The notes beneath the pieces are model-generated. The model worked only from the letters and a program-made list of their open reading frames with translations. It was not told where the DNA came from and ran no database searches. Both the position numbers and the translations under genes were made by a program. DNA of 64,000 nt from Microtetraspora fusca (GTDB lineage: Bacteria > Actinomycetota > Actinomycetes > Streptosporangiales > Streptosporangiaceae), in NCBI RefSeq assembly GCF_001570365.1, contig NZ_BBYK01000042.1:126202-190201 (forward strand). Reading direction: 5' to 3'. Below, piece after piece: positions 16,232-24,229 of this stretch (positions are counted from its first letter, which is position 1; each line of letters opens with the position of its first letter).

Positions 16232-17185
16232 GTGACGGACGCGCAGCCGGTGATCTTCGTGGGAGGGCTCGGCCGCAGCGGCACCACATTGCTGGAGCGG
16301 CTGCTGGGCGAGCTCCCCGGCGCCGTGCCGCTCGGGGAGGTCGTCCATCTCTGGGCGCGCGGCGTCCACGCCGACGAGCCGTGCGGGTGCGGCGAGCCCT
16401 TCTCCCGCTGTCCCTTCTGGGGCAAGGTGGGCGATCTGGCGTTCGGGCACTGGCGTGCGGATGAGGCCGACCGCGTGCTCCGGCTGCGGGCCCGGGTGGA
16501 TCGCACCCGCCGCGTTCCGTTGCTCGCTCTCGGCGGCTTGCCGGCCTCCGGGAGCGGCCGTCGGGCGGCCGAGCTGCGCGCGTACGTGTCGGCCTACACC
16601 GCGCTCTATGCCGCGGCCGCCGAGGTGGCCGACGGCCGCTGGGTGATCGACTCCAGCAAGCACGCCTCCCTGGCGTACTGCCTGGCCGCGGCGGGGGAGA
16701 CACGGCCCCGGCTGCGGGTCGTCCACGTAGTACGCGATCCGCGCGCGGTGGCGGCGTCGTGGCACAGCGACGTGACACGGCCGGAGGACGGCCGCCCGAT
16801 GGCCCGGTGGGCGCCGGGGCGCACGGCCGTCCACTGGCTCGCGCAGAACCTCGCCTTCGAGCTGCTGCGCCGCCGGGGTGTGCCGGTCGTCCGGATCCGG
16901 TACGAGGACCTGCTGCGGCGCCCGGCCGAGACGCTGCGCGAGCTGACCGCGGCGTTGGGGGTGTCGTCCGGCGCGCTGCCGTTCCTCGGGGACGGCGGGG
17001 CGCTGCTCGGCGTCGCGCACACCGTGTCCGGTAACCCGATGCGGTTCGCGGTGGGGCGGGTGCGGTTCAGCGAGCGCAGGGTCACGCTGCCGCTCGGCCG
17101 GCGGTTGCTGGTCACCGCGCTCACCTGGCCGCTCCTGCTGCGCTACGGCTATCGCCTGGCGCCGCGGGCGGAGGCCGGGGCGTGA
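16232..17185 (+). CDS. PAPS-dependent sulfotransferase (first of three)
   Basis: A 317-residue sulfotransferase-fold protein. The 5'-phosphosulfate loop is GLGRSGTTLLERLL (residues 12-25) and the 3'-phosphate site is VRDPRAVAASWHSD. It would transfer sulfate from PAPS to an acceptor, here most likely a sugar hydroxyl of the polysaccharide or its lipid-linked unit. The GTG at 16232 lies 3 bases after GGAGGGG; the in-frame GTG at 16217 lies before that site. It contains CGCGEPFSRCPFW, a Cys-rich segment seen in several bacterial members. The stop overlaps the next GTG by 4 bases. Confidence 0.85.
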   Translation: MTDAQPVIFVGGLGRSGTTLLERLLGELPGAVPLGEVVHLWARGVHADEPCGCGEPFSRCPFWGKVGDLAFGHWRADEADRVLRLRARVDRTRRVPLLALGGLPASGSGRRAAELRAYVSAYTALYAAAAEVADGRWVIDSSKHASLAYCLAAAGETRPRLRVVHVVRDPRAVAASWHSDVTRPEDGRPMARWAPGRTAVHWLAQNLAFELLRRRGVPVVRIRYEDLLRRPAETLRELTAALGVSSGALPFLGDGGALLGVAHTVSGNPMRFAVGRVRFSERRVTLPLGRRLLVTALTWPLLLRYGYRLAPRAEAGA

Positions 17186-18099
17186 AGCCGTCCGTCGGCG
17201 TCGTGATCCCGACGCGCGGCGAGCGGCCCGAGCTGCTCGCGGCCGCGGTGGCGGGCGTGCTCGACCAGGAGTACGGCCGGCGGATCCGGGTGGTCGTGGT
17301 GGTCGACGGCGGCGGCGACGCGCTGGGCCCGGCGGAGCAGATCACCGACGTGGTGGCGGCGACCCGGGGGAGCGTCCGGGTGGTCGCGAACCGGCGCGCC
17401 CGCGGGCTGCCCGGCGCCCGCAACACCGGGATCGACGAGCTGGACACCGACCTGGTGGCGTTCTGCGACGACGACGACCGGTGGCTGCCCGGCAAGCTCG
17501 CGGCCCAGGTGGCGGCGCTGGAGGGCGAGCCGGAGGCCGACTTCGCCAGCTGCGCGATCGAGGTCGCGTACGGCTCCCGCCTGGTTCCCCGGCAGGCGGG
17601 CGCCGAGCGGGTCACCCGGGCCGATCTGACCAGGTCGCGGATGGTGATGGTGCACTCCTCGACGTTCCTCTTCCGCGCGTCGGCGGGTTATCGGGCCGAC
17701 GAGAGCGCCCCCGGCGGGCAGAACGAGGACTGGGATCTCGCGTTGCGGGCGGCGGCCCGGCATCCGATCGTGCACGTCGACCGGCCGCTGGTCCGGGTGC
17801 GCTGGGGCGGGTCCGGATATGTCGCCAGATGGGCGGATCGGATCGCCGGGCTGGAGTGGATGCTCGCCCGGCACGCCGACCTGGAGACGGATCCGCGCGG
17901 CGCGGCCCGCATCTACGGCCAGATGGCGTTCCACCACGCCGCGCTCGGCCGTCGCAGGGACGCCGGCCGGTGGGCCTGGAAGGCGTTCTCGGCGCATCGC
18001 CGCGAGCCGCGCGCCGCCGTGGCGCTCGCGGTGGCCACCGGTCTCGTGCCCGCACGGGCCGTGCTCGGCCTGCTGCACACGTGCGGCCGGGGCATCTGA
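17182..18099 (+). CDS. Family 2 glycosyltransferase
   Basis: A 305-residue GT-A fold enzyme. VGVVIPTRGERPELL at the N-terminus, RGLPGARNTGI in the nucleotide-sugar region, the DDDD of FCDDDDRW as the metal-binding DXD, and the catalytic-region GGQNEDWDLALR are all visible. It would add one sugar to the lipid-linked repeat unit on the cytoplasmic face. A C-terminal helical part (about 215-305) has no clear membrane anchor. It starts in a GTGA overlap with the sulfotransferase and ends in a TGATG overlap with the GT26 gene. Donor sugar unknown. Confidence 0.88.
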   Translation: MKPSVGVVIPTRGERPELLAAAVAGVLDQEYGRRIRVVVVVDGGGDALGPAEQITDVVAATRGSVRVVANRRARGLPGARNTGIDELDTDLVAFCDDDDRWLPGKLAAQVAALEGEPEADFASCAIEVAYGSRLVPRQAGAERVTRADLTRSRMVMVHSSTFLFRASAGYRADESAPGGQNEDWDLALRAAARHPIVHVDRPLVRVRWGGSGYVARWADRIAGLEWMLARHADLETDPRGAARIYGQMAFHHAALGRRRDAGRWAWKAFSAHRREPRAAVALAVATGLVPARAVLGLLHTCGRGI

Positions 18100-18947
18100 T
18101 GCGCACGAGGCCGGCCCAGCCGGGCCGGGTCATGTCGCCGTCCCGGCAGCGTATACGCGTCGCCGCCGTGGAGCTGGATCCGCTCGCCGAGCACGAGGTC
18201 GTGGCGCGGGTGTTCGCGGAGCTGCGCCGCGGCAGGGGCGGCCACGTGCTCACTCCCAACGTGGACATCTGCCGGCTGGCCGCTCGCGACCCGGAGCTGC
18301 GCGGCCTGGTCGGGCGGGCGGACCTCGCCGTCGCGGACGGCATGCCGCTGGTGTGGGCGTCCCGGCTGCTCGGCACGCCGATTCCGGAGCGGGTGACCGG
18401 CGCCGACCTGATCTGGGCGCTGTCCGAGGCGGCGGCCCGGCAGGGCGTCCCCGTCTACCTGCTGGGCGGCCCTCCCGGCGCGGCCGAGGCGGCGGCGGAG
18501 GCGCTGCGGGCGCGCTTCCCGCGCCTCGTCGTCGCCGGGACCCAGGCCCCGCCGTACGGGTTCGAGTCGGCCCCGGGAGGTGTGGCCGCGATCAGGCACG
18601 CCCTGCGCGCGGCGGCGCCCGGACTGGTCTTCGTCGGGCTCGGCTTCCCCAAGCAGGACCGGCTGATCGAGGTGCTGCGCGCCGATCTGCCCGGCGCGTG
18701 GTTCGTCGGCTGCGGGTCCGCCATCGCCTTCGCGGCCGGGACCGTACGGCGTGCGCCGGAGTGGATGCGCGGCGCGGGCCTGGAGTGGTTGTTCCGGCTG
18801 CTGTCCGAGCCGGCCCGGCTGGCGCGCCGGTACCTCGTGCACGACGCGCCGTTCGCCCTGCGGCTGCTCGCCGGGTGCGCGCTCCGGCGCGTGGTCAGAC
18901 GGGCGCGGAGGTCAGCTCCCGGATCCGGGACACCTCGTCGGGCGTGA
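18099..18947 (+). CDS. WecG/TagA/CpsF-family (GT26) glycosyltransferase
   Basis: A 282-residue GT26 protein. Conserved segments are LTPNVDICRLAARDPEL, RADLAVADGMPLVW, RVTGADLI, GGPPG and GLGFPKQD. Known members transfer N-acetylmannosamine, ManNAcA or glucose to lipid-linked acceptors, usually as the second sugar. It starts in a TGATG overlap with the GT2 gene (an internal ATG at 18132 is possible). It is the last gene of the plus arm, and its final 53 bases overlap antisense the 3' end of the second sulfotransferase. Confidence 0.88.
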   Translation: MRTRPAQPGRVMSPSRQRIRVAAVELDPLAEHEVVARVFAELRRGRGGHVLTPNVDICRLAARDPELRGLVGRADLAVADGMPLVWASRLLGTPIPERVTGADLIWALSEAAARQGVPVYLLGGPPGAAEAAAEALRARFPRLVVAGTQAPPYGFESAPGGVAAIRHALRAAAPGLVFVGLGFPKQDRLIEVLRADLPGAWFVGCGSAIAFAAGTVRRAPEWMRGAGLEWLFRLLSEPARLARRYLVHDAPFALRLLAGCALRRVVRRARRSAPGSGTPRRA

Positions 18948-19833
18948 GCCGCTCGCGGTAGCTCGACAGGGCCGCCCGCGAGTCCATGGGGCGGAACGCC
19001 GTCCGGGACAGGCCGTTCCAGGCGAAGCCGGACGCGGGGGTGTCTGCGGGAGCCGTACAGGCGGCGCCGACGCGGCGGGCCGCGCGTGGCGTCCAGGGGA
19101 GGCCGCACCAGGCGTAGAGGTCGCGGAAGCCCTCCAGCGGCGCGGAGGCGAGCGCCTCGTAACCGACGACCCGGATGCCGGGGTCGGCGGCGGCGAGGTC
19201 GGCCGTGACGCGGCGGGCCACCCGCCACAGGGCCGCCGCCTTGGCGATGCGGTCCTGCGAGCCGACGAGCGGGCGCAGCTCCTCGACGCAGGGATGGTCG
19301 CGGACGAGCAGCGGCTGTTCGAGCAGCTCGTGGAAGTAGACCGTCCAGCCGAGCCGCTGCCAGCTCCCGACGAACGCCACCGGATCCCGGACCATGATGA
19401 CGACCCGGCAGCCGAGCCGCCGGGAGAACCAGGCGGCGGAGAACAGCGCGAACGGATCGTCCAGGAGGGCGCGCCGCCGTAGGAGCCGGCCGAGCCGGAA
19501 GGCCGTGCCGTACTTGGCCATGCGGGCGAGATCGCGGGGGCGGCGGTTGCGCCGGAGCTCGGCGAGGTGGCCGTAGCGCAGCGCGACGGTGCGCGAGAAC
19601 GCCGCCAGCCAGGGCTCCTCGTCGTCCGGACAGATGTACTGGAAACGATGCGTCACGGAGGCGTTCAGCACGCCGGGGCAGCGTCCGGGCGGGTGCTCGG
19701 GGTTGAGCGGCTCGTTGACGTAGACGAGGCGGCCGCTCGCCGCGAGCATCTTCCCGGCCCAGCTCGTGCCGCTGCGCGGCAGCCCGGTCACCAGCAGCGG
19801 CGGGCCGTCCCCGTTCGGGCGCCCGGTGCTCAC
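18895..19833 (-). CDS. PAPS-dependent sulfotransferase (second of three)
   Basis: A 312-residue protein with the phosphosulfate loop TGLPRSGTSWAGKML (residues 16-30) and the 3'-phosphate motif MVRDPVAFVGSWQRL. It is not a close copy of the other two in the locus. The GTG at 19833 overlaps the stop of the upstream flippase gene by 4 bases (GTGA). It is the last gene of the minus arm and overlaps the convergent GT26 gene by 53 bp. The acceptor is inferred to be the locus polysaccharide. Confidence 0.85.
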   Translation of the reverse strand: MSTGRPNGDGPPLLVTGLPRSGTSWAGKMLAASGRLVYVNEPLNPEHPPGRCPGVLNASVTHRFQYICPDDEEPWLAAFSRTVALRYGHLAELRRNRRPRDLARMAKYGTAFRLGRLLRRRALLDDPFALFSAAWFSRRLGCRVVIMVRDPVAFVGSWQRLGWTVYFHELLEQPLLVRDHPCVEELRPLVGSQDRIAKAAALWRVARRVTADLAAADPGIRVVGYEALASAPLEGFRDLYAWCGLPWTPRAARRVGAACTAPADTPASGFAWNGLSRTAFRPMDSRAALSSYRERLTPDEVSRIRELTSAPV

Positions 19834-21116
19834 GCGGCCATCCTCAGACTGAAGGCGGCGACGCTGTGCCGCCCGAAGGGGCGCAGCCCGTAGCGGAGCG
19901 AGATCTGGGCGAGCGGCAGCAGATTCTTCAGCAGAACGCCGCCGGACCAGCCCAGGACGGCTCCCAGGGCGCCGTGCCCGGGAACGAGGAGGACGTCGAG
20001 GACGACGGTCGCGGCGACCGCGCAGGCGGTGTTGACCAGGCTCGCCGTGGTGTGCCCGGAGGCGATCAGCATCACGTCGACCATGCCGCACGCGCTGGCG
20101 ATCATCATGGTGGCGGAGAGAACGAGCGCCACGGAGGTTCCCCGGGCGTACGACGCGCCGAAGATCCGCAGCAGCCACGGCGCGAGGGCCGCGTAGCCGA
20201 GCCAGACCGGCCAGGTGACCATGACCAACCACATCGTCGCCGTCTGGTAGAGCTGCCTGGCCTGGGCCAGGTCCCCCTGGGCGAGGGCCCGGACCAGTCC
20301 GGGCTGTACGGCCTGGGCGAGCCCCTGCCCGGCGAGCTGGCCGACCACCTTGAACCGGGTGGCCGCCGTGTAGACGGCGGCGGGCGCGGGGCCGGCGAGC
20401 GCGGCGACGATCACGACGTCGAGCCGCTGGAACACCGCCTGGAGCGCGGCCGCGGCGGAGCGGGGCGCGGTGTACCGCCAGAAGTGGTCCCACCGGACGG
20501 TGGAGGTGCGGCCCCTGAGCCAGCGGGCGGCGACCGCGCCGACCGGAAGGGCGGGCAGCGCCCACGCGGCGGTCAGCACGGGGATGGGCGCCCCGGCGAG
20601 CAGCGCGCCGGACAGCAGCGCGACCTGGCCGAGCGGCTGGGCGACCCCGGACAGGAACAGGGTGGGCCGCATGGAGCCGAGCCCGCGCGTGGCCGCGATC
20701 AGGACGTCGGCGACGGCGAACGCGGGCAGCGCCGCCGCGAGCACCGGCCACACGCCCGCCGGGACGCCGGTGAGCGGGGCGAGCGCGCCGCCGAAGACGG
20801 CGACGGCCGCGGCGGCGAGGAGCGAGAGCGTCGCGACGGGGGCGAGCGCGACCAGCAGCACCGGCCGGCCACCCGGCACCGGTTCGCGGGACGTCCTGGC
20901 CAGGACGTAGACGAGCCCGTTGCCGGTGTCCAGGCGGATGATCCCGGCCAGCATCAGACACAGCGCCGTGGCGGCGAAGAACGCCCCGGCGTGCGCGGGT
21001 GGGAGGCACCGGGTCACCACCAGGACGACCAGGAACTGGGCCGCCGCGCCCGTGGCGGCGCACAGCAGCCCGGCCGCGCTCTTGCGGGCGAGGGGCAGGT
21101 CCCGCCGCCGGGTCAC
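19830..21116 (-). CDS. Polysaccharide flippase, Wzx/oligosaccharide-exporter type
   Basis: A 428-residue polytopic membrane protein of the MOP exporter superfamily, with about 12 hydrophobic segments and short basic loops (start MTRRRDLPLARKSAAG). It would flip the undecaprenyl-linked repeat unit across the membrane before polymerisation. The GTG start overlaps the stop of the upstream sulfotransferase by 4 bases. Position between sulfotransferases and polymerase supports the role; substrate specificity cannot be read. Confidence 0.85.
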   Translation of the reverse strand: MTRRRDLPLARKSAAGLLCAATGAAAQFLVVLVVTRCLPPAHAGAFFAATALCLMLAGIIRLDTGNGLVYVLARTSREPVPGGRPVLLVALAPVATLSLLAAAAVAVFGGALAPLTGVPAGVWPVLAAALPAFAVADVLIAATRGLGSMRPTLFLSGVAQPLGQVALLSGALLAGAPIPVLTAAWALPALPVGAVAARWLRGRTSTVRWDHFWRYTAPRSAAAALQAVFQRLDVVIVAALAGPAPAAVYTAATRFKVVGQLAGQGLAQAVQPGLVRALAQGDLAQARQLYQTATMWLVMVTWPVWLGYAALAPWLLRIFGASYARGTSVALVLSATMMIASACGMVDVMLIASGHTTASLVNTACAVAATVVLDVLLVPGHGALGAVLGWSGGVLLKNLLPLAQISLRYGLRPFGRHSVAAFSLRMAA

Positions 21117-21994
21117 CGGAGATCCGCCTCCCGGACGCCCGAGCGCCAGGACGGCTCGGCGCCGAGCCAGGGCGTGAGCAGGGCGTCCCAGGGGGCGAAG
21201 TGCTCGGACAGGCGGCGCCGTACGGACTCGGGCATGTCGGCGGCGCGCGGCCGGGCGTTGTGCCGTTCGAAGACGGGGTCGCCGATCTGGGGCAGGTCGA
21301 GGAAGTCGATGACGCGGTCGTAGACAGGGCGGGGGTCGTGGAAGAACCGCCCGCTGTCCACGACGAGCACCTGGTCGCGTCCGACGAGCAGTTCGAGGCG
21401 GGCGAGCTGGTCGGCGTACCGGCCGCGCGCGACGTAGGCGTGGTGCCGGTGGCTGTGGCTGGCCGAGTTGGGCGAGACGCGCAGGCGGTGGGCCTCACCG
21501 GCGAGGCGCTCCTCTTCCAGCTCCAGGGCGCGCTCGAAGGACGGCTCGGTCTCGAAGCCCCTGGCCAGTTCATGGGCGTAGGCGGAGTAGGCGCGCTCCA
21601 CCGGGTCCCTGACCAGCACGATCAGCTTGGCCCCCGGCAGGTCCCAGGCGATCCGCGCGGGGGCGAGCGGGTGGAACAGGTAGTACGGCGAGGACTCGAA
21701 CGCCTGGGCCTGGTGGCCGTGCCGGCGCCCCAGCCGACGGGCGGCCGCCTTGCGGGGAAAGTGCGCCTGGTACCAGCTCAGGCCCTTCTCGTACGCCATG
21801 TCGAAGTAGTGGACGCCCTTGTGCAGCACGGGCTTGAGGATCAGCGGATGCCGGGAGAGCGCGCGGTACAGCGAGGTCGTGCCGCACCGCTGCGCGCCGA
21901 TGATCAGGAACGAGGGCAGCATCCTGCCTCCCACGGTGAGCCTGCCCGTGGTCAAGGAGACGGCGTGCGCCGAGCGCTTGAGGGTGGACTTCAC
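21113..21994 (-). CDS. PAPS-dependent sulfotransferase (third of three, heparan/chondroitin-type)
   Basis: A 293-residue sulfotransferase. Phosphosulfate loop IIGAQRCGTTSLYRAL (residues 31-46) and 3'-phosphate motif LVRDPVERAYSAYAHE, the pattern shared with carbohydrate sulfotransferases of the heparan-sulfate NDST/3-OST type. KGVHYFD after the loop is also typical. This is the strongest single hint that the acceptor is a sugar. The GTG at 21994 overlaps the upstream gene by 4 bases, and the stop overlaps the flippase start by 4 bases. Confidence 0.88.
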   Translation of the reverse strand: MKSTLKRSAHAVSLTTGRLTVGGRMLPSFLIIGAQRCGTTSLYRALSRHPLILKPVLHKGVHYFDMAYEKGLSWYQAHFPRKAAARRLGRRHGHQAQAFESSPYYLFHPLAPARIAWDLPGAKLIVLVRDPVERAYSAYAHELARGFETEPSFERALELEEERLAGEAHRLRVSPNSASHSHRHHAYVARGRYADQLARLELLVGRDQVLVVDSGRFFHDPRPVYDRVIDFLDLPQIGDPVFERHNARPRAADMPESVRRRLSEHFAPWDALLTPWLGAEPSWRSGVREADLR

Positions 21995-22938
21995 AGCAGG
22001 GGCTCCAGATGGTCGACGAGTGGGTTGAGCCAGGTCGAGGCCGGGCCGAGCGGTTCGTGGCCGTCTCGATCGTGCCGGTCGGCGAGGGTGATCAGGTAGT
22101 GCGCCGCGGTACGCCGGGCCTCCGCCGCCGAGAGCCCGAACGGCGCGAGGAGGGGGACGGCCCGAGCCAGGCAGGCGCGGGTGGCGCTCACCGGCCCCAT
22201 ACGCCGCAGGACACGGTGCAGGAAGTGGTGGAGCGCGTCGAAGCCGAGGGGAACGCCGGTGCCGAACCGTTCCCAGTCCCAGACGAGGAGCCGCCCGTCG
22301 GCGGCCGGGGAGACGTTCCAGGGGGCGAAGTCGCCGTGCCATGCGTGGCCGCCCGAGGGGACCGGTGGGGCGTCGTCCCCGAGTGAGGCGATCTCGGAGA
22401 CGGCCGCGTCGAGCAGGGCGGGCGGCGCCGCGGCCGACGTGACCGGCAGCGGCGAGAGGACCAGCACGTCCATGCCGTGCCAGACGCCGTGGTGCAGCAC
22501 GACCGGCACCGCGATGGTCTTCAACGGACGGTCGGCGAGCATGCGCAGGGTGGCGCTCTCGTGCCGGATCAGCGCGCGGGCCCGCTCGGAGTCGCCGACC
22601 TTGACGAAGCCGAGCGGCTCGCGTCCGGTCCCGTCCGTGGCGGCGTGGGCGGAGAGGATCGGCTTGCGGTTGGCCCGGCGGGCGGGCCGTACCCGCAGCA
22701 CGGCGCGGATCGGGTGGCCGAACACCTCGCCGAGGTACGTCTCGATCGTGTCGGGGCCGTCGGGCACCGGAACCCGCCCGCCGCGGCCGAGGACGGCGTG
22801 CCAGCGCGTACGCGGGACGAGCCGCCGGGGGACCAGCCGGTGCGGCAGGACCGTCCGCTCGGTCGTGGTCGCGGACGGCGGGTAGAGCAGGCCGATGACC
22901 TCGTGGAGGTAGCGCAGCCGGGCCTCGGCGTCACCCAT
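21991..22938 (-). CDS. Phosphotransferase (APH/choline-kinase fold) protein
   Basis: A 315-residue protein with the kinase-like catalytic motif HGDFAPWN (Brenner loop HGDxxxxN) and, 12 residues on, WDWERFG holding the metal-binding Asp. Similar small kinases phosphorylate aminoglycosides, choline, homoserine or sugars. Inside this locus a sugar or lipid-linked glycan is a reasonable target, but that is inference; it is not evidence of antibiotic resistance. The N-terminal 120 residues are poorly conserved-looking. Its start overlaps the polymerase gene by 8 bp and its end overlaps the sulfotransferase start by 4 bp. Confidence 0.7.
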   Translation of the reverse strand: MGDAEARLRYLHEVIGLLYPPSATTTERTVLPHRLVPRRLVPRTRWHAVLGRGGRVPVPDGPDTIETYLGEVFGHPIRAVLRVRPARRANRKPILSAHAATDGTGREPLGFVKVGDSERARALIRHESATLRMLADRPLKTIAVPVVLHHGVWHGMDVLVLSPLPVTSAAAPPALLDAAVSEIASLGDDAPPVPSGGHAWHGDFAPWNVSPAADGRLLVWDWERFGTGVPLGFDALHHFLHRVLRRMGPVSATRACLARAVPLLAPFGLSAAEARRTAAHYLITLADRHDRDGHEPLGPASTWLNPLVDHLEPLL

Positions 22939-24229
22939 GCGCCCACCTCGCGTTCCGTGGCGCCTGCCGCTGGGCCGCGTTGCGCCAGAGCAGCGCGAAC
23001 GAGATCAGGTAGAGGCTCAGCGCGCTGACCAGGCCGTCGTAGACGAACATGTAGAAGAGCACGAGGATCATGACGAGCGTGCCGGCCTGCCCGATCGGGG
23101 ACCTGTCGCTCCAGTAGCGCCGGATGGCGCCGAGGAAGAACGCGACGTACAGCGCCGCGCCTGTCAGACCCTGCGTGATGAGCGTGAGCCAGAGCTGGCC
23201 GTCGCTGCCGAGCGGAGGGTGGCCGCAGGTCGGGCACCACGCGGTCTTGCCCGTGGTGATCGTGGAGTAGTTGCCGTACGCGTTGCGGGTGTTGCCGTAG
23301 CCGATCACAGGGGAGGTGGCGGCGGCGCGGACGGTGGACGCCACGGTGAAGGCTCGGATGTCGTTGCTGTGTGGGTTGGCCAGCCGCTGCCCCACGATCG
23401 CGGCGAGCGGGGACAGCAGCAGCGCTCCGCCGGCCAGGGCGACGGCCACGCCGACGACGAGGGGCCGCCAGCGGAAGGCGAGGTAGGCGGCCGACAGCGC
23501 GAGCCCGATCCACAGGCCGCGGTTCAGCGAGTAGACGATGGGGATCGCGGCCAGGGGCAGCAGCACGGCGACGGCCACCCGCCGCCCCCGCCCGCCGTAC
23601 GTCCACCAGCCGACCACGAACCAGACGAGCAGCACCGAGATGTTGCTGCCCCAGGCGTTGGCCCACTCGAACGGCGCCTCGGGCCGGGGGGAGGCGTGCC
23701 CCAGCACGTGCTGCACCTGGCCGGCGGTCGGATGGATCAGGTTCTTGACGAAGGAGTTCCCGCCGATCCAGTCGGGCAGCAGCAGCTCGACGGGGGCGGT
23801 GAACTGGAAGCCGGGGGCGAACACCCCGAGCAGTCCACCGGCCACGGTGGTGATGAAGAGCACGCCGAGCAGCCGGACCAGGGTGAGCTGGGGCAGCTCG
23901 TCGAGGGTGAGGTTGCCCAGATAGAGCACCGTGACGGCGAGCGCGACGTAGACGGCCAGGCGCATCAGGTAGCCGAGGATCCGGCCGGTGGACAGGTCGC
24001 CGTACGTGCCGGGCGGGTTCTCGGCCAGGGTGACCGCGCTGATCGCGTATCCGGCCAGCAGGAGGAACCACAGGCCCATGCCCTTCGGCACCTTGATCGG
24101 GCGTCTGCGCCACAGCACCACGGCCATCGGCACCGCGAGCACGACGATCGACAGCCCGCCCAGGCCGAGAGCCCACCAGATCGGATAGCCGGCGAGCAGG
24201 GCGGCGATCGGCCACACCGCCGGTCTCAT
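22931..24229 (-). CDS. O-antigen ligase/polymerase-like membrane protein (Wzy type)
   Basis: A 432-residue integral membrane protein with about 11 hydrophobic segments and a large extracytoplasmic loop (about 255-320). The loop contains GYGNTRNAYGNYST and CPTCGHPPLGSDGQLW, matching the Wzy_C region where the family has conserved Gly, His and Arg residues. It would polymerise flipped repeat units outside the membrane. The ATG at 24229 overlaps the stop of the chain-length gene by 4 bases. The loop carries a CPTC pair that might form a disulfide. Confidence 0.82.
   Translation of the reverse strand: MRPAVWPIAALLAGYPIWWALGLGGLSIVVLAVPMAVVLWRRRPIKVPKGMGLWFLLLAGYAISAVTLAENPPGTYGDLSTGRILGYLMRLAVYVALAVTVLYLGNLTLDELPQLTLVRLLGVLFITTVAGGLLGVFAPGFQFTAPVELLLPDWIGGNSFVKNLIHPTAGQVQHVLGHASPRPEAPFEWANAWGSNISVLLVWFVVGWWTYGGRGRRVAVAVLLPLAAIPIVYSLNRGLWIGLALSAAYLAFRWRPLVVGVAVALAGGALLLSPLAAIVGQRLANPHSNDIRAFTVASTVRAAATSPVIGYGNTRNAYGNYSTITTGKTAWCPTCGHPPLGSDGQLWLTLITQGLTGAALYVAFFLGAIRRYWSDRSPIGQAGTLVMILVLFYMFVYDGLVSALSLYLISFALLWRNAAQRQAPRNARWAHG

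Noticed and set aside
18895-21573. Very long minus-strand open frame joining sulfotransferase and flippase regions
   Set aside because: The sulfotransferase is real only from GTG 19833. Upstream the frame is Arg/Ala-rich shadow of the flippase gene, which has its own coupled start.
21991-22938. Antibiotic-resistance aminoglycoside phosphotransferase
   Set aside because: The kinase motifs are generic and the gene is embedded by overlaps in a polysaccharide operon; no resistance context exists.
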